Notes under the pieces: generated by a model
What the model was told of the DNA's origin: nothing
The model's database searches: none
Seen by the model: only the letters and a program-made list of their open reading frames with translations
Shown here: piece by piece, positions 1-8,371 of the stretch
Layout of the letters: every line of letters starts with the position of its first letter
Position numbering within the stretch: the first letter of the stretch is position 1
DNA from: Deltaproteobacteria bacterium
Lineage (GTDB): Bacteria; Myxococcota_A; UBA796; UBA9615
Assembly: GCA_023954745.1 (NCBI GenBank)
Contig: JAGSHC010000023.1
Span: forward strand, 1 to 42,056
Length of the DNA stretch: 42,056 bases
Direction of reading: 5' to 3'
Translations under genes and position numbers: made by a program

Positions 1-404
1 ACCACCAGCCGCTCGACCCCCTCCTCGAAGAAGACGTAGTCCTGAAACGCAACGACCGCCTCGGTCATCAGTCCGCGGCCCTGGTACGCCGGAGCGATCC
101 AGAACCCTCGGCCGTCGGAGTCCCCGGTGTCGCTGCGCCTCCACTCCAGGATGCCGATGGCCTGGTCACCGAGCTCCCTCAGAGTCAGGGCCCACAGCAT
201 CACTTCGCCGCGGGCGACCTTCGGCATGGCGATGTCCCGCAGCCAGTGGATGGCCCCGTCCGGTGGAAAGGGCCAGGGAACCTTCAGTGACATGTGCTGG
301 ATGACCTCCCACGAGGAGAAGAGCGCCTGCACCGCCGGGGCGTCCTCGACGGTGGCGGGCCGCAGCAGCAGGCGGGGGGTCGACAGTGTGGGGGTTGCGC
401 TCAT
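1..404 (-). CDS. GNAT-family (RimJ/RimL-type) N-acetyltransferase, C-terminus cut by window edge
   Basis: Read from ATG at 404 on the minus strand, this gives about 134 residues and runs off the window start. The N-terminus has the RLLLRPATVEDA pattern typical of RimJ/RimL acetyltransferases. Further on, FWIAPAYQGRGLMTEAV contains the Q-x-x-G-x-G acetyl-CoA pyrophosphate-binding loop (motif A). Such enzymes move an acetyl group from acetyl-CoA to an amine, often a protein N-terminus, but the substrate cannot be told from sequence. It lies downstream of purF on the same strand, 181 nt away, and no other gene is visible in that gap. A TAACGT hexamer ending 10 nt before the ATG (415-420) could be its own -10 box, giving a very short leader. 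Confident on family, not on role. Confidence 0.85.
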   Translation of the reverse strand, partial: MSATPTLSTPRLLLRPATVEDAPAVQALFSSWEVIQHMSLKVPWPFPPDGAIHWLRDIAMPKVARGEVMLWALTLRELGDQAIGILEWRRSDTGDSDGRGFWIAPAYQGRGLMTEAVVAFQDYVFFEEGVERLV

Positions 405-585
405 CGTCCGAGGAACGTTATCGGACAGCGAGCTGGCTGACCCGCGCCAGGGCAGCCGGCACCCAGCGGTGATCCCTCACCTGGCAGAGCGACCGCAGAG
501 TCGGGAGTCTCAGCCCAGAGATGGCCGCGTCGGCCGCCTGGGGCACGAAGACCGCAACCTCGCGCTCTCGCTCTCTCCAGGGAGC

Positions 586-2055
586 TCAGCCGCAGGCGGT
601 GCGGTCCCGGATGATGGCCAGTCGGTGCTCCTCGCTGACGGACATCGGGTAGACGCCATCGAAGCAAGCGGCGCAACGCCGCCCGGGGAACACCGAGTTG
701 AGGCCGTCCACCGAGAGGAACGTCAGGGAGTCGACTCCGAGGTCCTTGGCCCAGCGATCCTCCATCGCGCGCTGGTCCTCCAGCGACAACCCTCCGACAC
801 GCGCGGCGTCCCCCACGTAGCCAGGAGCGGCGAGCTCGGCCTCCGTGCTCATGTCGATCCCGTAGAAGCACGGGTTGAGCACCGGTGGAGCGTGAATCGC
901 GAAGTGCACCTCCTTGGGCCCCTGGGACCAGACGAGGTCGAGCAAGCGCCGGATCGTGCTGCCCCGCACGATGGAGTCGTCGATCACGACCACCCGCTGG
1001 CCCTCGAACTCGCTGCGGATGAGGTTGAGCTTGAGACGCAGGGCGGACTCACGGCCTGCCTGAGAGCCCATGATGAAGGTCCGACCCGAGTAGCGGTTCT
1101 TGATGAAGCCCTCGCGACAAGGGAGGTTGAGCTCCTCGGCGAACGCGATGGCGGCCGGCCGGGACGTGTCCGGGACTGGGATGACGCGATCTGCGGAGAA
1201 ACCGCGGCTCGCGAACTCGCCCGCGAGTCGGCGTCCCAGGGACAGGCGGCGCTCGTAGACCGTCTCTCCTCGCTCCACCGAGTCGGGGCGGGAGAAGTAG
1301 ATCGCCTCGAACACGCACGGGGTGTGCTCGCGCTGCTCGAGCATGCGGCGCACGGGCTCTTGGCCGGCACGGAAGAAGCCGACCTCACCCGCCTCGAGCT
1401 CACCGACGAGGGAGTAGCCCAAGGCGTCGAGAGAGACGGACTCCGAGGTGACGCACCACGCATCGCCCCGGCGGCCCATGACAAGGGGGCGAATGCCGTG
1501 CGGGTCGCGAAACGCCACGAGGGTGGGCTGCCCATCGACCTGCATGACGAAGACGACCGAGTAGGCCCCCTTGACCAGACGCACGGTGTCGCGAAGGGCC
1601 GCGGCCACGTCGTCGGCGGTGTGGTTTACCCGACGACGGTTCATGACCTCGTCGGCGAAGATGCACAGGATCGGCTCGACGTCGCAGCGGGACACGAGGT
1701 GGATGGAGCGGGCGGCGAGGCCACGCTCGAGCTCGTCGTAGTTCGTGACGTTGCCGTTGTGGGCCATGATCACGCCCGGACGGCGCTCGAAGAAGGGCTG
1801 GCTGTCGGCGAGGACGCCTTTGCCCTGCGTCGGGTACCGGACATGACCCAGACCCGCCTTCCCTTGAAGACGCTCGACGACGGGCCGATCGAAGACGTCA
1901 CGGACCAGCCCCAATCCGCGGTGCCCTGGAAAGTGAGCCCCGTCGTAGGTGAAGATCCCGCAGGAGTCCTGACCACGGTGCTGGAGAGCCTGAAGCCCCG
2001 TGGAAAGCTGGCCGGCAACGCCAGCCTCGTCGACGATGCCGATGAATCCGCACAT
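586..2055 (-). CDS. purF: Amidophosphoribosyltransferase (PurF), Fe-S type
   Basis: PurF makes 5-phosphoribosylamine from PRPP and glutamine, the first committed step of purine synthesis, in the cytosol. The 489-residue product has the expected length. It starts Met-Cys-Gly-Phe, so Cys2 becomes the N-terminal glutaminase nucleophile after Met removal, with no propeptide. LQHRGQDSCGI belongs to the glutaminase domain and VVVIDDSIVRGST is the PRPP-binding loop. Cysteines in TPCVFEAIYFSRPDS, NPCFYGIDMST and CAACFDGVYP sit where Bacillus subtilis PurF binds its 4Fe-4S cluster, so a cluster is inferred. A TATAAG hexamer ends 6 nt before the ATG, suggesting a leaderless transcript. It is divergent from the transferase gene at 2106. 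Confidence 0.97.
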   Translation of the reverse strand: MCGFIGIVDEAGVAGQLSTGLQALQHRGQDSCGIFTYDGAHFPGHRGLGLVRDVFDRPVVERLQGKAGLGHVRYPTQGKGVLADSQPFFERRPGVIMAHNGNVTNYDELERGLAARSIHLVSRCDVEPILCIFADEVMNRRRVNHTADDVAAALRDTVRLVKGAYSVVFVMQVDGQPTLVAFRDPHGIRPLVMGRRGDAWCVTSESVSLDALGYSLVGELEAGEVGFFRAGQEPVRRMLEQREHTPCVFEAIYFSRPDSVERGETVYERRLSLGRRLAGEFASRGFSADRVIPVPDTSRPAAIAFAEELNLPCREGFIKNRYSGRTFIMGSQAGRESALRLKLNLIRSEFEGQRVVVIDDSIVRGSTIRRLLDLVWSQGPKEVHFAIHAPPVLNPCFYGIDMSTEAELAAPGYVGDAARVGGLSLEDQRAMEDRWAKDLGVDSLTFLSVDGLNSVFPGRRCAACFDGVYPMSVSEEHRLAIIRDRTACG

Positions 2056-2061
2056 GCCGGA

Positions 2062-2067
2062 CTTATA
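2062..2067 (-). promoter_or_regulatory. Putative -10 box of purF (leaderless spacing)
   Basis: The minus strand reads TATAAG followed by exactly 6 nt (TCCGGC) and the purF ATG. Transcription would then start at or next to the A of the ATG. There is no Shine-Dalgarno in the 6 nt. No good -35 is visible; the best is TTGGTC at 19 nt spacing. The hexamer is nearly symmetrical, so it could also serve the divergent gene at 2106. Confidence 0.5.
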
Positions 2068-2105
2068 GACGACCCGCAGCGGTCACGACCAAGAAAGGAG
2101 ACTCC

Positions 2106-2873
2106 GTGGAGTCACCGAGGAGCGCACACCCCCGGACCTCCCGAGCCCTGGTGCTCATGGTCAAGGTCCCCTACCCCGGCACGTGCAAGACCCGGCTCAG
2201 CCCGCCGTTGAGCCCCCGCGAAGCCGCAGACCTCTACCGCTGCTTCCTCGTCGACCTCGCGCGGGAGATGCCTCAATGGGGTGTCGACGCCGACCTGATC
2301 GTCGCCTGGGCCGATGACGATCGTCGCGGCGGAGAGCCGAGCTCGAGTGACGATCTCCCCCCAGCCCTCGAGTCCCTCTTCGGTTCCGCGCCGTGCAGAG
2401 CCCTCCGTCAGGAAGGCCCCAGCCTCACCGCGCGCATGGTCCGCGTGTTCGAGACGCTGCAACACCAGGGCTACGAAACGATCGTGATGCGCAACAGCGA
2501 CTCCCCCCACCTGCCCGAGGCCGTCGTCTCCGAGGCCTTCGTGGCCCTCGAACGGGCGCCCGGGTCCGTGGTCATCGGCCCAGATCTCGACGGGGGCTAC
2601 TACCTCGTCGGGATGTCTGGTGGGCCGCCGAACATCTTCCCCCCGGTGATGAGCACGGCCACTGTCCTGGAGCAGACCGTGGAGAATGTGCAGTCGCTGG
2701 GCCGCGCGCTGCACCTCCTCGAGCCCCACCTGGACGTAGACACCGCGGACGACCTCGTGACCTTCTGGCTGGAGTTCGGCGGTCGGGCCGACGTGCGGCA
2801 CTGGGCGACCTGGCAAGCCCTGGAGGGCCACGACGCCTGGGAGCGGTTCGCCGAGGAGACGCTCACCCCGTGA
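2106..2873 (+). CDS. DUF2064 / TIGR04282-type glycosyltransferase-like protein (GT-A fold)
   Basis: The 255-residue cytosolic protein matches the DUF2064 pattern. An early KVPYPGTCKTRLSPPLSP stretch is the nucleotide-sugar binding K-x-P-x-P-G-x-x-K-T-R-L motif. NSDSPHLP corresponds to the family's G-S-D-x-P-x-L metal-site motif, and GPDLDGGYYLVG is the other family signature. Members have a GT-A nucleotidyl/glycosyltransferase fold related to CofC and MobA, and are often annotated as arsenosugar-biosynthesis glycosyltransferases. The real substrate is unknown here, and no radical-SAM or arsenic partner lies nearby. The GTG start is set by AAAGGAG 5 nt upstream. It converges on the lipoprotein gene with only 6 nt between stop codons. 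Confidence 0.85.
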   Translation: MESPRSAHPRTSRALVLMVKVPYPGTCKTRLSPPLSPREAADLYRCFLVDLAREMPQWGVDADLIVAWADDDRRGGEPSSSDDLPPALESLFGSAPCRALRQEGPSLTARMVRVFETLQHQGYETIVMRNSDSPHLPEAVVSEAFVALERAPGSVVIGPDLDGGYYLVGMSGGPPNIFPPVMSTATVLEQTVENVQSLGRALHLLEPHLDVDTADDLVTFWLEFGGRADVRHWATWQALEGHDAWERFAEETLTP

Positions 2874-2879
2874 TCGAAC

Positions 2880-3581
2880 TCAGAGCAGGAGCGGCGACGT
2901 CAGGTCGAAGTCCCCCGCTGCGGGGCAGAAGGTCGACTCGAAGGCTCCGGAGATGGGGTCATCGCCTTGGGCCTCCACGTCCATGACGATCGTGCCCTGC
3001 AGTGCTTCATCGACGGTGTAGCTCTTGACGACGATGTTGCCCGCCGTGGCCACGAACTGCTGCGGCACATAGTCGGTGCCCTCGAAGATCGCGGCGCAGC
3101 GCTCCAGCGTGGGCGCGTCGTGCCAGGCAAACGTGGCGTCAAACCACGGCCCGGAGGGGGCGGTCTCACCGTCCTCGTCCAGATAGGGATAGTCGGTGGC
3201 GGGCGTCTCCTCCTCCCCCCGAGGCTGAGCCTGCAGGCGAATCTGGGAGATCCAGAAGGGTTCGCCGCCGGAGAACTCGGCCCACCGGTCAGCCCACTCG
3301 ACGCAGAAGTCATTTGGGTCCTGCCCCCCATCCAGCTGTGCACGAAGCGCCCGCATGTCTTCGGCGAGCTGCGGCCACGCGGTGCAGGAGTCCTCCACCG
3401 GCATCATCCAGACCGTCAGTGGGTGAATCGGGAGGCTGGTCCCCGGATCCGTCCCTCGGAACTCGAAGTGCACCGCCTCGACGACGTCGAATCCGTTGCC
3501 ATCCACCTCCCCGCTGAGGAGGTTCGGAACGCAGCCGGCGAGCAGGCTCGACCCGAGAACGATCAGAGGCATCAAGCGCAT
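2880..3581 (-). CDS. Uncharacterised lipoprotein
   Basis: A 233-residue secreted lipoprotein of unknown function. It starts MRLMPLIVLGSSLLAGC, a short signal peptide with lipobox L-L-A-G-C, so it should be lipidated at Cys17 and anchored in the envelope. The start at 3581 is supported by GGAGGAACC directly before the ATG, although the frame stays open further upstream. The body is Trp- and acid-rich with several cysteines (SCTAWPQ, DFCVEWAD, ERCAAIFEG, STFCPAAGD). Four of these could form disulphides. I recognise no domain. Its start is 54 nt from, and divergent to, the Pro-rich protein at 3636. Confidence 0.8.
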   Translation of the reverse strand: MRLMPLIVLGSSLLAGCVPNLLSGEVDGNGFDVVEAVHFEFRGTDPGTSLPIHPLTVWMMPVEDSCTAWPQLAEDMRALRAQLDGGQDPNDFCVEWADRWAEFSGGEPFWISQIRLQAQPRGEEETPATDYPYLDEDGETAPSGPWFDATFAWHDAPTLERCAAIFEGTDYVPQQFVATAGNIVVKSYTVDEALQGTIVMDVEAQGDDPISGAFESTFCPAAGDFDLTSPLLL

Positions 3582-3635
3582 GGTTCCTCCGAGCCATCGA
3601 CGGGAGCGTGCCCGCCGGGCTAATTTGTTCATGCG

Positions 3636-4652
3636 ATGAAGAGACCGTACCTCGCACCGAAGGACAGCGGCGGCCCAGGCCACGTTGTCGATCTCGAGCT
3701 CGGCCGGAAGGCAGACGCCCCTTGGGACAGCCAGGCCTCTGGCCGGCCCCGTGGGCGTCCGATCCCTGGTGCGCCTCCCACGCCCTCTCGCGCAGAGCCC
3801 GCCCCCCAGGCCGCTCCGCCCCCCCGCGCGTCGAGCGGACTCGCCATCGACGCCGGCGCGTCTGCGAGCGAGTACACGAGACAGGACTCGGAGTCCTACT
3901 GGTCGCTCCCGGCGATCCCAGCGGTGCCCCCCGGGAAGGTGCAACCCCCGAGCGACTCGAGCTCCCTCTCCGGCGCGGCTGAGGAGTTCGACGTCGCGAC
4001 GGGCTGGAACTTCCCGGCGGTGGACCTCCCGGCCGACCTCGCGCCGAAGCTGGACATGACCGCCGCCGAGCGCGAGGCACCCATCCTCCCGAGCACTGAA
4101 GAGATCTTCTCGAGCTCGGGGACCTGGGGCTCCATCCCCGAGGAGCCACCGGCGCCTGCCCGCGCGATCGGACTCGAGATTCCGTCCGCTCCCCGGCGCC
4201 CGGCACCGCCCGCGCCCCCCCCCAGCGCTCCTCCCCCACGGGCCGCGCATCCCGCTCCCGCGAGCCACGGCGCCGTGGATGTGGAGCAGCTCCTCGCCAA
4301 GGGGCGCGAACTCCTCTCCGCCGGCGAGCTCGGCACCGCGTTGAAGCTCCTTCGGCATGCTCGGCGCCTGGATCGCGCAAACAACAGCGTGGCCACCTGG
4401 CTCGAGTTCGCAGAGCGACGCCTCATGCGCGAGCACCTCCCGGACGCAAAGCCCGAGTCCGTTCCCCTCCTCGCCCAGGATCGCCGGCACCTGATGGGGC
4501 AGGCGTCTGGCCTCGAGAAGCAGCTCGTGGCCGCCATCGACGGGAAGCGCACGATCGCCGCCCTCCTGGGCGCCGCCAACTCCGAGGCCTATGTCCCGAT
4601 GCTGAAGATGCTCGGGGCCTTCGTGGGCCGCGGTTGGATCAAGCTCGGCTGA
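3636..4652 (+). CDS. Pro-rich protein with C-terminal TPR-like and winged-helix-like segment
   Basis: A 338-residue soluble protein with no signal peptide. About the first 210 residues are low-complexity, rich in Pro, Ala and Ser (for example APPPSAPPPRAAHP), probably a disordered linker. Around residue 210 a helical segment begins (DVEQLLAKGRELLSAGELG), which looks like one or two TPR helices. The end (IDGKRTIAALLGAA, then LKMLGAFVGRGWIKLG) resembles the short winged-helix tail seen in DUF4388/PatA-type signalling proteins. That likeness is an inference. A TAATTT hexamer at 3621-3626 lies 9 nt before the ATG. Its 3' end overlaps the convergent GT87-like gene by 14 nt. Function unknown. Confidence 0.7.
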   Translation: MKRPYLAPKDSGGPGHVVDLELGRKADAPWDSQASGRPRGRPIPGAPPTPSRAEPAPQAAPPPRASSGLAIDAGASASEYTRQDSESYWSLPAIPAVPPGKVQPPSDSSSLSGAAEEFDVATGWNFPAVDLPADLAPKLDMTAAEREAPILPSTEEIFSSSGTWGSIPEEPPAPARAIGLEIPSAPRRPAPPAPPPSAPPPRAAHPAPASHGAVDVEQLLAKGRELLSAGELGTALKLLRHARRLDRANNSVATWLEFAERRLMREHLPDAKPESVPLLAQDRRHLMGQASGLEKQLVAAIDGKRTIAALLGAANSEAYVPMLKMLGAFVGRGWIKLG

Positions 4653-6108
4653 GTCCGCCGCGCGGCGAGGCTGACCAGCCCACCGTCACGGCGCACGCCA
4701 ACGTCAACCAGAGTCCGTTGGCAATGCAGTAGGTGGTGGCGTCCGGGATCCCCAACGCCACGGCGAGCCAGACCACACCGGTGAGGCCGAAGAGCGCCGC
4801 GCCGTAGAGGGCCGGCCGGCCGGTGGGATAGGGGCCGAGCAGCAGAAGCCCCAGGGCGGGAAGCAGCGCGTAGTACCTCGACATCGTCAGCAACAGGAAT
4901 GGCACGGGGAGCGACATCAAGAGGAGCACCAGCAGCTCCCGTCCGCCATCGCCGGAGGGCGTTCGGCGCGCTCCCGTCAGCAACAGGACCCCCCAGGCGA
5001 GGCTCAGGGTGACTGCGATGCCCGTCGCCCACCCGGCGCGGTCGCCCCAGTCCGTTGCCCGCTCTGCCCGCGCCGCCGCATCCGATTGCTCCCCGACCGG
5101 AGACCAGGCCGCCATGGGTCGCCAGCCGATGCGCCGGTCACCCAGGTGGTGGTGCTCGGCGTGCGTCTGAATCTTCTCCCCGAACTCGATCCAAGCTCCG
5201 GCACCTCGACCCGTGCTGGAGCCCACCAACAACGCTGCGAGCACCGCCGTGCCCACCCCGGCGCCGAACCGGAGCGCGCGGCCCCGTAAGTGACGAGACC
5301 GTCCAAGGGCGAGCGCTGGGCCCACGAGCAGGAGCGCGGGGAAGACCCGGGAGGCGACGGCCCACCCGAAGAACGCCCCAGCGGTGGCCTGCTTGCCGCT
5401 CTGCATCGCGCAGGCCGCCAGCACCATCGCCGCGAGCCAGTCCATCTGCAGTGGACCTCCCACGAGATTCTGCGCGCTGCCGTAGAAGACGCTGACCCAA
5501 GCCGCGGCCACCAGCGACGAGCGCCAGCCGAACACGCGCCCCGCCGCCCCAAAGGCGAGCCCGAGCATCAGGACATCGAGGGCCCCCAAGAACGCGAACC
5601 AGCCACCGGACGCGGGCCGGGCCCCCACGAGACGACCAAACGTGGCCGTCCAAGCCGGAGTCGCGTTGTACCCCTTGTCCTTGAACCACGAGGCCCAGGA
5701 CCGGGAGTCCTGGCGCGGCTCGAGGACGGCGAGGTCTGCCTGGAGCGCGCTCCAGCGGGCGTCCGTCCACGCAGGAGAACGCTCCCCCCGGGGCGAGACG
5801 TGGGCGTAGGTTGTCAGGTCGCGTTGGCTCTCGATCGCGTGGCCGCTCGCCGCGAGAGTCTGCTCGTAGAGCCCGGTGTAGCCGAGCTCGCCGAAGTACC
5901 GCGCACCGAGGTGATAGTGCGCGAAGGTGTACTCCCGGACTTCACCGCTGCGCGCCAACCTCGACAGGGGGGGCAACAACGTCAGGCCGAGACACAGCAG
6001 GGCCCAGCTCAGCAGGAGCCCGCGACGACTACGAAGAGAGGGGGTGGCGAGCAAGGCCGCGCCGACGAGGCAGAGGCCGGCGCAGAGGAGGGGGCTGGGG
6101 TCGCCCAT
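4639..6108 (-). CDS. GT87-like polytopic membrane glycosyltransferase (DUF2029-type)
   Basis: A 489-residue integral membrane protein with roughly ten hydrophobic segments, starting with two N-terminal helices (LLCAGLCLVGAALLA and LLLSWALLCLGLTLL). Between them and the next helix is a long polar loop of about 110 residues, probably periplasmic. Next come NLVGGPLQMDW and AVASRVFPALLLVGPAL, resembling the R-x-F-P signature of polyprenol-phosphate-mannose-dependent GT87 (DUF2029) transferases. If so, it would add a mannosyl-type sugar from a lipid donor on the outer face of the inner membrane. It is the last gene of the rplU-led run, 19 nt after the J-protein stop, and its stop overlaps the convergent gene by 14 nt. 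The membrane call is firm; the GT87 call is moderate. Confidence 0.7.
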   Translation of the reverse strand: MGDPSPLLCAGLCLVGAALLATPSLRSRRGLLLSWALLCLGLTLLPPLSRLARSGEVREYTFAHYHLGARYFGELGYTGLYEQTLAASGHAIESQRDLTTYAHVSPRGERSPAWTDARWSALQADLAVLEPRQDSRSWASWFKDKGYNATPAWTATFGRLVGARPASGGWFAFLGALDVLMLGLAFGAAGRVFGWRSSLVAAAWVSVFYGSAQNLVGGPLQMDWLAAMVLAACAMQSGKQATAGAFFGWAVASRVFPALLLVGPALALGRSRHLRGRALRFGAGVGTAVLAALLVGSSTGRGAGAWIEFGEKIQTHAEHHHLGDRRIGWRPMAAWSPVGEQSDAAARAERATDWGDRAGWATGIAVTLSLAWGVLLLTGARRTPSGDGGRELLVLLLMSLPVPFLLLTMSRYYALLPALGLLLLGPYPTGRPALYGAALFGLTGVVWLAVALGIPDATTYCIANGLWLTLACAVTVGWSASPRGGLSRA

Positions 6109-6127
6109 CGTCAGCCGAGGGCCGCAG

Positions 6128-6715
6128 TCAGACGATCTTGATCTTGTAGGGGTTCTGGTTCTTCTTCTTCTTCTCGGCGAGGAGGATGCGGGCCCGGTCG
6201 AGCTCCTTCTGGAGGATCGGGTTGTCCTTCTCGTAGTTCATCGCGAACTGCACGTTCATGACGACGCCGTTCCAGTCCTCGTTGGACTTCGCGATGACGG
6301 CGAGATCCCAGTACTTGCGGGCTCGCTTGTCGCTCACCACCGAGTCCGGGTCGGCGTCGCGCTCACGCTCGAGGGCCGCCTTGTCCAGCGACCGGTGGCT
6401 TCCCGTCAGGGTCGGAGCCTGCTGGCCCATGACGCCGAGCTTCTTGTCGTACATCCGCTTGAGCTCGGGATCCTTGAGGATCTGGTAGCTCTCGGAGACG
6501 CGCTTGAAGATCTGGGTGACCTGCCGGGTCAGCTTCGGGTCCCGCACGCCGTAGAAGCGGTCCGGGTGGAACATCTGGGACTGCTCTCCAAAGGAGCGCT
6601 CCACCTCAACCAATGGCGCCCCGGGCTTCAGGCGGAGGATTCGGTAGTGATCGAGCTCCTCGAGCAGGGAGAAGACAGTCTCGACTTCGACGCGGCGGCG
6701 CAGATCCAGTTCCAT
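6128..6715 (-). CDS. J-domain co-chaperone with C-terminal TPR-like tail
   Basis: A 195-residue cytosolic protein. Residues about 20-80 form a J domain: HYRILRLKPGAPLVEVERSF, then FHPDRF with the invariant His-Pro-Asp that triggers Hsp70 ATP hydrolysis, then SESYQILKDPELKRMYD. There is no Gly/Phe linker, zinc finger or DnaJ substrate domain, so it is not a canonical DnaJ. The C-terminal half (KYWDLAVIAKSNEDWNGVV, then ARILLAEKKKK) is helical and resembles a TPR-type tail. It starts 10 nt downstream of the Hsp70 stop, so the two are clearly co-transcribed and probably work as a dedicated pair. A Lys-rich end (EKKKKNQNPYKIKIV) is unusual. Confidence 0.88.
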   Translation of the reverse strand: MELDLRRRVEVETVFSLLEELDHYRILRLKPGAPLVEVERSFGEQSQMFHPDRFYGVRDPKLTRQVTQIFKRVSESYQILKDPELKRMYDKKLGVMGQQAPTLTGSHRSLDKAALERERDADPDSVVSDKRARKYWDLAVIAKSNEDWNGVVMNVQFAMNYEKDNPILQKELDRARILLAEKKKKNQNPYKIKIV

Positions 6716-6725
6716 TCAGTTCCTC

Positions 6726-8312
6726 TCAGAAACCGAGGTTGTCGAAGCTCAACTCTTCGCGCAGGTCCTTGACCTCGTCCGCGCTCAGCCCCGTCGACGC
6801 CTCGAGCCGGATGGACGCGGCCTGGCCGGTCTCGGACTCCTCAGCGGTCACACTGACGATACCATCGCCGTCGATGTCGAAATAGACAGTGATCTTCACG
6901 TCGCCGCGAGGCGCAGGGCGCAAGCCCTCGAGGATGAACTGGCCGAGCTTCTCGTTGTCGGATGCCATCCGGGCCTCGCCCTGGAAGACCTCGATCTTCA
7001 CCTCGTGCTGGCCATCGACGGACGTCGTGAACTTCTTGCTGGTCCCCGTGGGGATCGACGTGTTCCGCTCGATGAGTCGCTCGCAGAAGCCAGCCACCGT
7101 GGCGATCCCGAGGCTCTGCGGAGTCACATCGATGAGCAGGGTGCCACTCGATCGGCCCCCGCTCTGCATGGAGCCAAGCAGGTTCTCAGCCTGAATGGCG
7201 GCCCCCACGGAGACCACCTCATCCGGGTTGACGCCCAGGGCGGGCTCTCGGCCGAAATAGTTCTCCACGGCCTCCTGGATGATGAGGGAGCGCGTCATGC
7301 CTCCGACCATCACCAGGGCGCCAATGTCCCGCGGCGTGCACCGCGCCGCCGTCAGCGCCTCGTCACAGACCTCGAAGGTGCGCTTCACCAGCGGGAAGAC
7401 GATCTGGTTGTACTGAATGCGGGTGAGGATCGAGGTAAACGCCTGATCGTAGCCCCGCTCGTCCTTCACGAGAGCGTCGACCTTGATGGTCGTCTCCTCC
7501 ACCTCCGAGAGCTCACGCTTTGCCTGCTCGGCGGCCCGCCGCATCTTGAGCCGCGCCGACGGCGAGCGCCGCACTTGACGCTGATGCTCCTCGCTCAACT
7601 GGGCGAGCATGTAGTCCATGACCAGCTGGTCGAAGTCGTCGCCCCCGAGATACGTGTCGCCTGCGGTGGAGACCACCTCGAACACATCGCCCATGATCCT
7701 CAGGATCGAGATGTCGAAGGTGCCGCCTCCGAGGTCGTAGACGGCCGCGTACTCGTCCCGCTCTTCGCCGAGTCCATAGGCCAGCGCAGCGGCGGTCGGC
7801 TCGTTGATGATGCGAAGCACCTCGAGACCGGCGATCTCGCCAGCGTCGCGCGTGGCCTGGCGCTGATTGTCGTTGAAGTAGGCGGGGACCGTGATCACCG
7901 CGTGACGGACCGGCTCGTCCAGATAGGCCTCGGCGAGGCTGCGGAGGTAACGCAGGACGTGAGCCGAGATCTCCTGGAGGGAGTACACGCGATCGTGCAC
8001 GCGGATCCGCGGGTCGTGATGCTCGCCAGGCACGATGTCGTAGGGGACGCTGTGAGTGGCGCGGACCACCTCTTCACTGTCGATGGTGCGCCCGATGAGC
8101 CGCTTGCTCGAGTACACCGTGCCCTGCGGATTCAGGTTCATCTGAAGCATCGCCTCGTGGCCGACGATGGGGTTCTGGCCATGACCGAAGGACACCACCG
8201 ACGGGTGGGTTCGATTGCCCTGGGCGTCCGGAATCACCTCCGCAACGCCGTTTCGGATCACCGAGACGACGGAGTTCGAGGTGCCGAGGTCAATCCCAAT
8301 CGCGTGTGGCAT
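6726..8312 (-). CDS. Hsp70 family protein, DnaK-like, lacking the C-terminal lid
   Basis: A 528-residue ATP-dependent chaperone. [14 protein letters not shown] is the phosphate-1 motif, [13 protein letters not shown] phosphate-2, [14 protein letters not shown] the connect-1 region and [14 protein letters not shown] the adenosine motif. The substrate-binding beta domain follows ([15 protein letters not shown], then [13 protein letters not shown]). The protein stops right after the beta domain at DNLGF, about 110 residues shorter than DnaK, so the helical lid and the EEVD-like tail are missing. The start at 8312 is chosen because GGAGGAG precedes this ATG and the next residues are the conserved N-terminus. 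An upstream in-frame ATG at 8357 would add 15 non-conserved residues. A J-protein gene follows directly. It is a paralogue type, probably not the housekeeping dnaK. Confidence 0.93.
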   Translation of the reverse strand: MPHAIGIDLGTSNSVVSVIRNGVAEVIPDAQGNRTHPSVVSFGHGQNPIVGHEAMLQMNLNPQGTVYSSKRLIGRTIDSEEVVRATHSVPYDIVPGEHHDPRIRVHDRVYSLQEISAHVLRYLRSLAEAYLDEPVRHAVITVPAYFNDNQRQATRDAGEIAGLEVLRIINEPTAAALAYGLGEERDEYAAVYDLGGGTFDISILRIMGDVFEVVSTAGDTYLGGDDFDQLVMDYMLAQLSEEHQRQVRRSPSARLKMRRAAEQAKRELSEVEETTIKVDALVKDERGYDQAFTSILTRIQYNQIVFPLVKRTFEVCDEALTAARCTPRDIGALVMVGGMTRSLIIQEAVENYFGREPALGVNPDEVVSVGAAIQAENLLGSMQSGGRSSGTLLIDVTPQSLGIATVAGFCERLIERNTSIPTGTSKKFTTSVDGQHEVKIEVFQGEARMASDNEKLGQFILEGLRPAPRGDVKITVYFDIDGDGIVSVTAEESETGQAASIRLEASTGLSADEVKDLREELSFDNLGF

Positions 8313-8371
8313 GCGCTCCTCCACCGGGGGCGGGTCGAGGGACCCCGGGTTGAGCATCCTACCGCAGGGAG

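Noticed and set aside
405-585. Small gene between purF and the acetyltransferase
   Set aside because: No frame with a ribosome-binding site and sensible composition; open frames here are extensions or mirrors of neighbours.
127-2211. 694-codon open frame on the plus strand opposite purF
   Set aside because: It is antisense to a clear purF, has low-complexity composition and no motifs. In GC-rich DNA the antisense frame of a real gene often stays open.
2880-4490. 536-residue extended form of the first lipoprotein
   Set aside because: The upstream part is antisense to the Pro-rich gene; signal peptide, lipobox and GGAGG all place the start at 3581.
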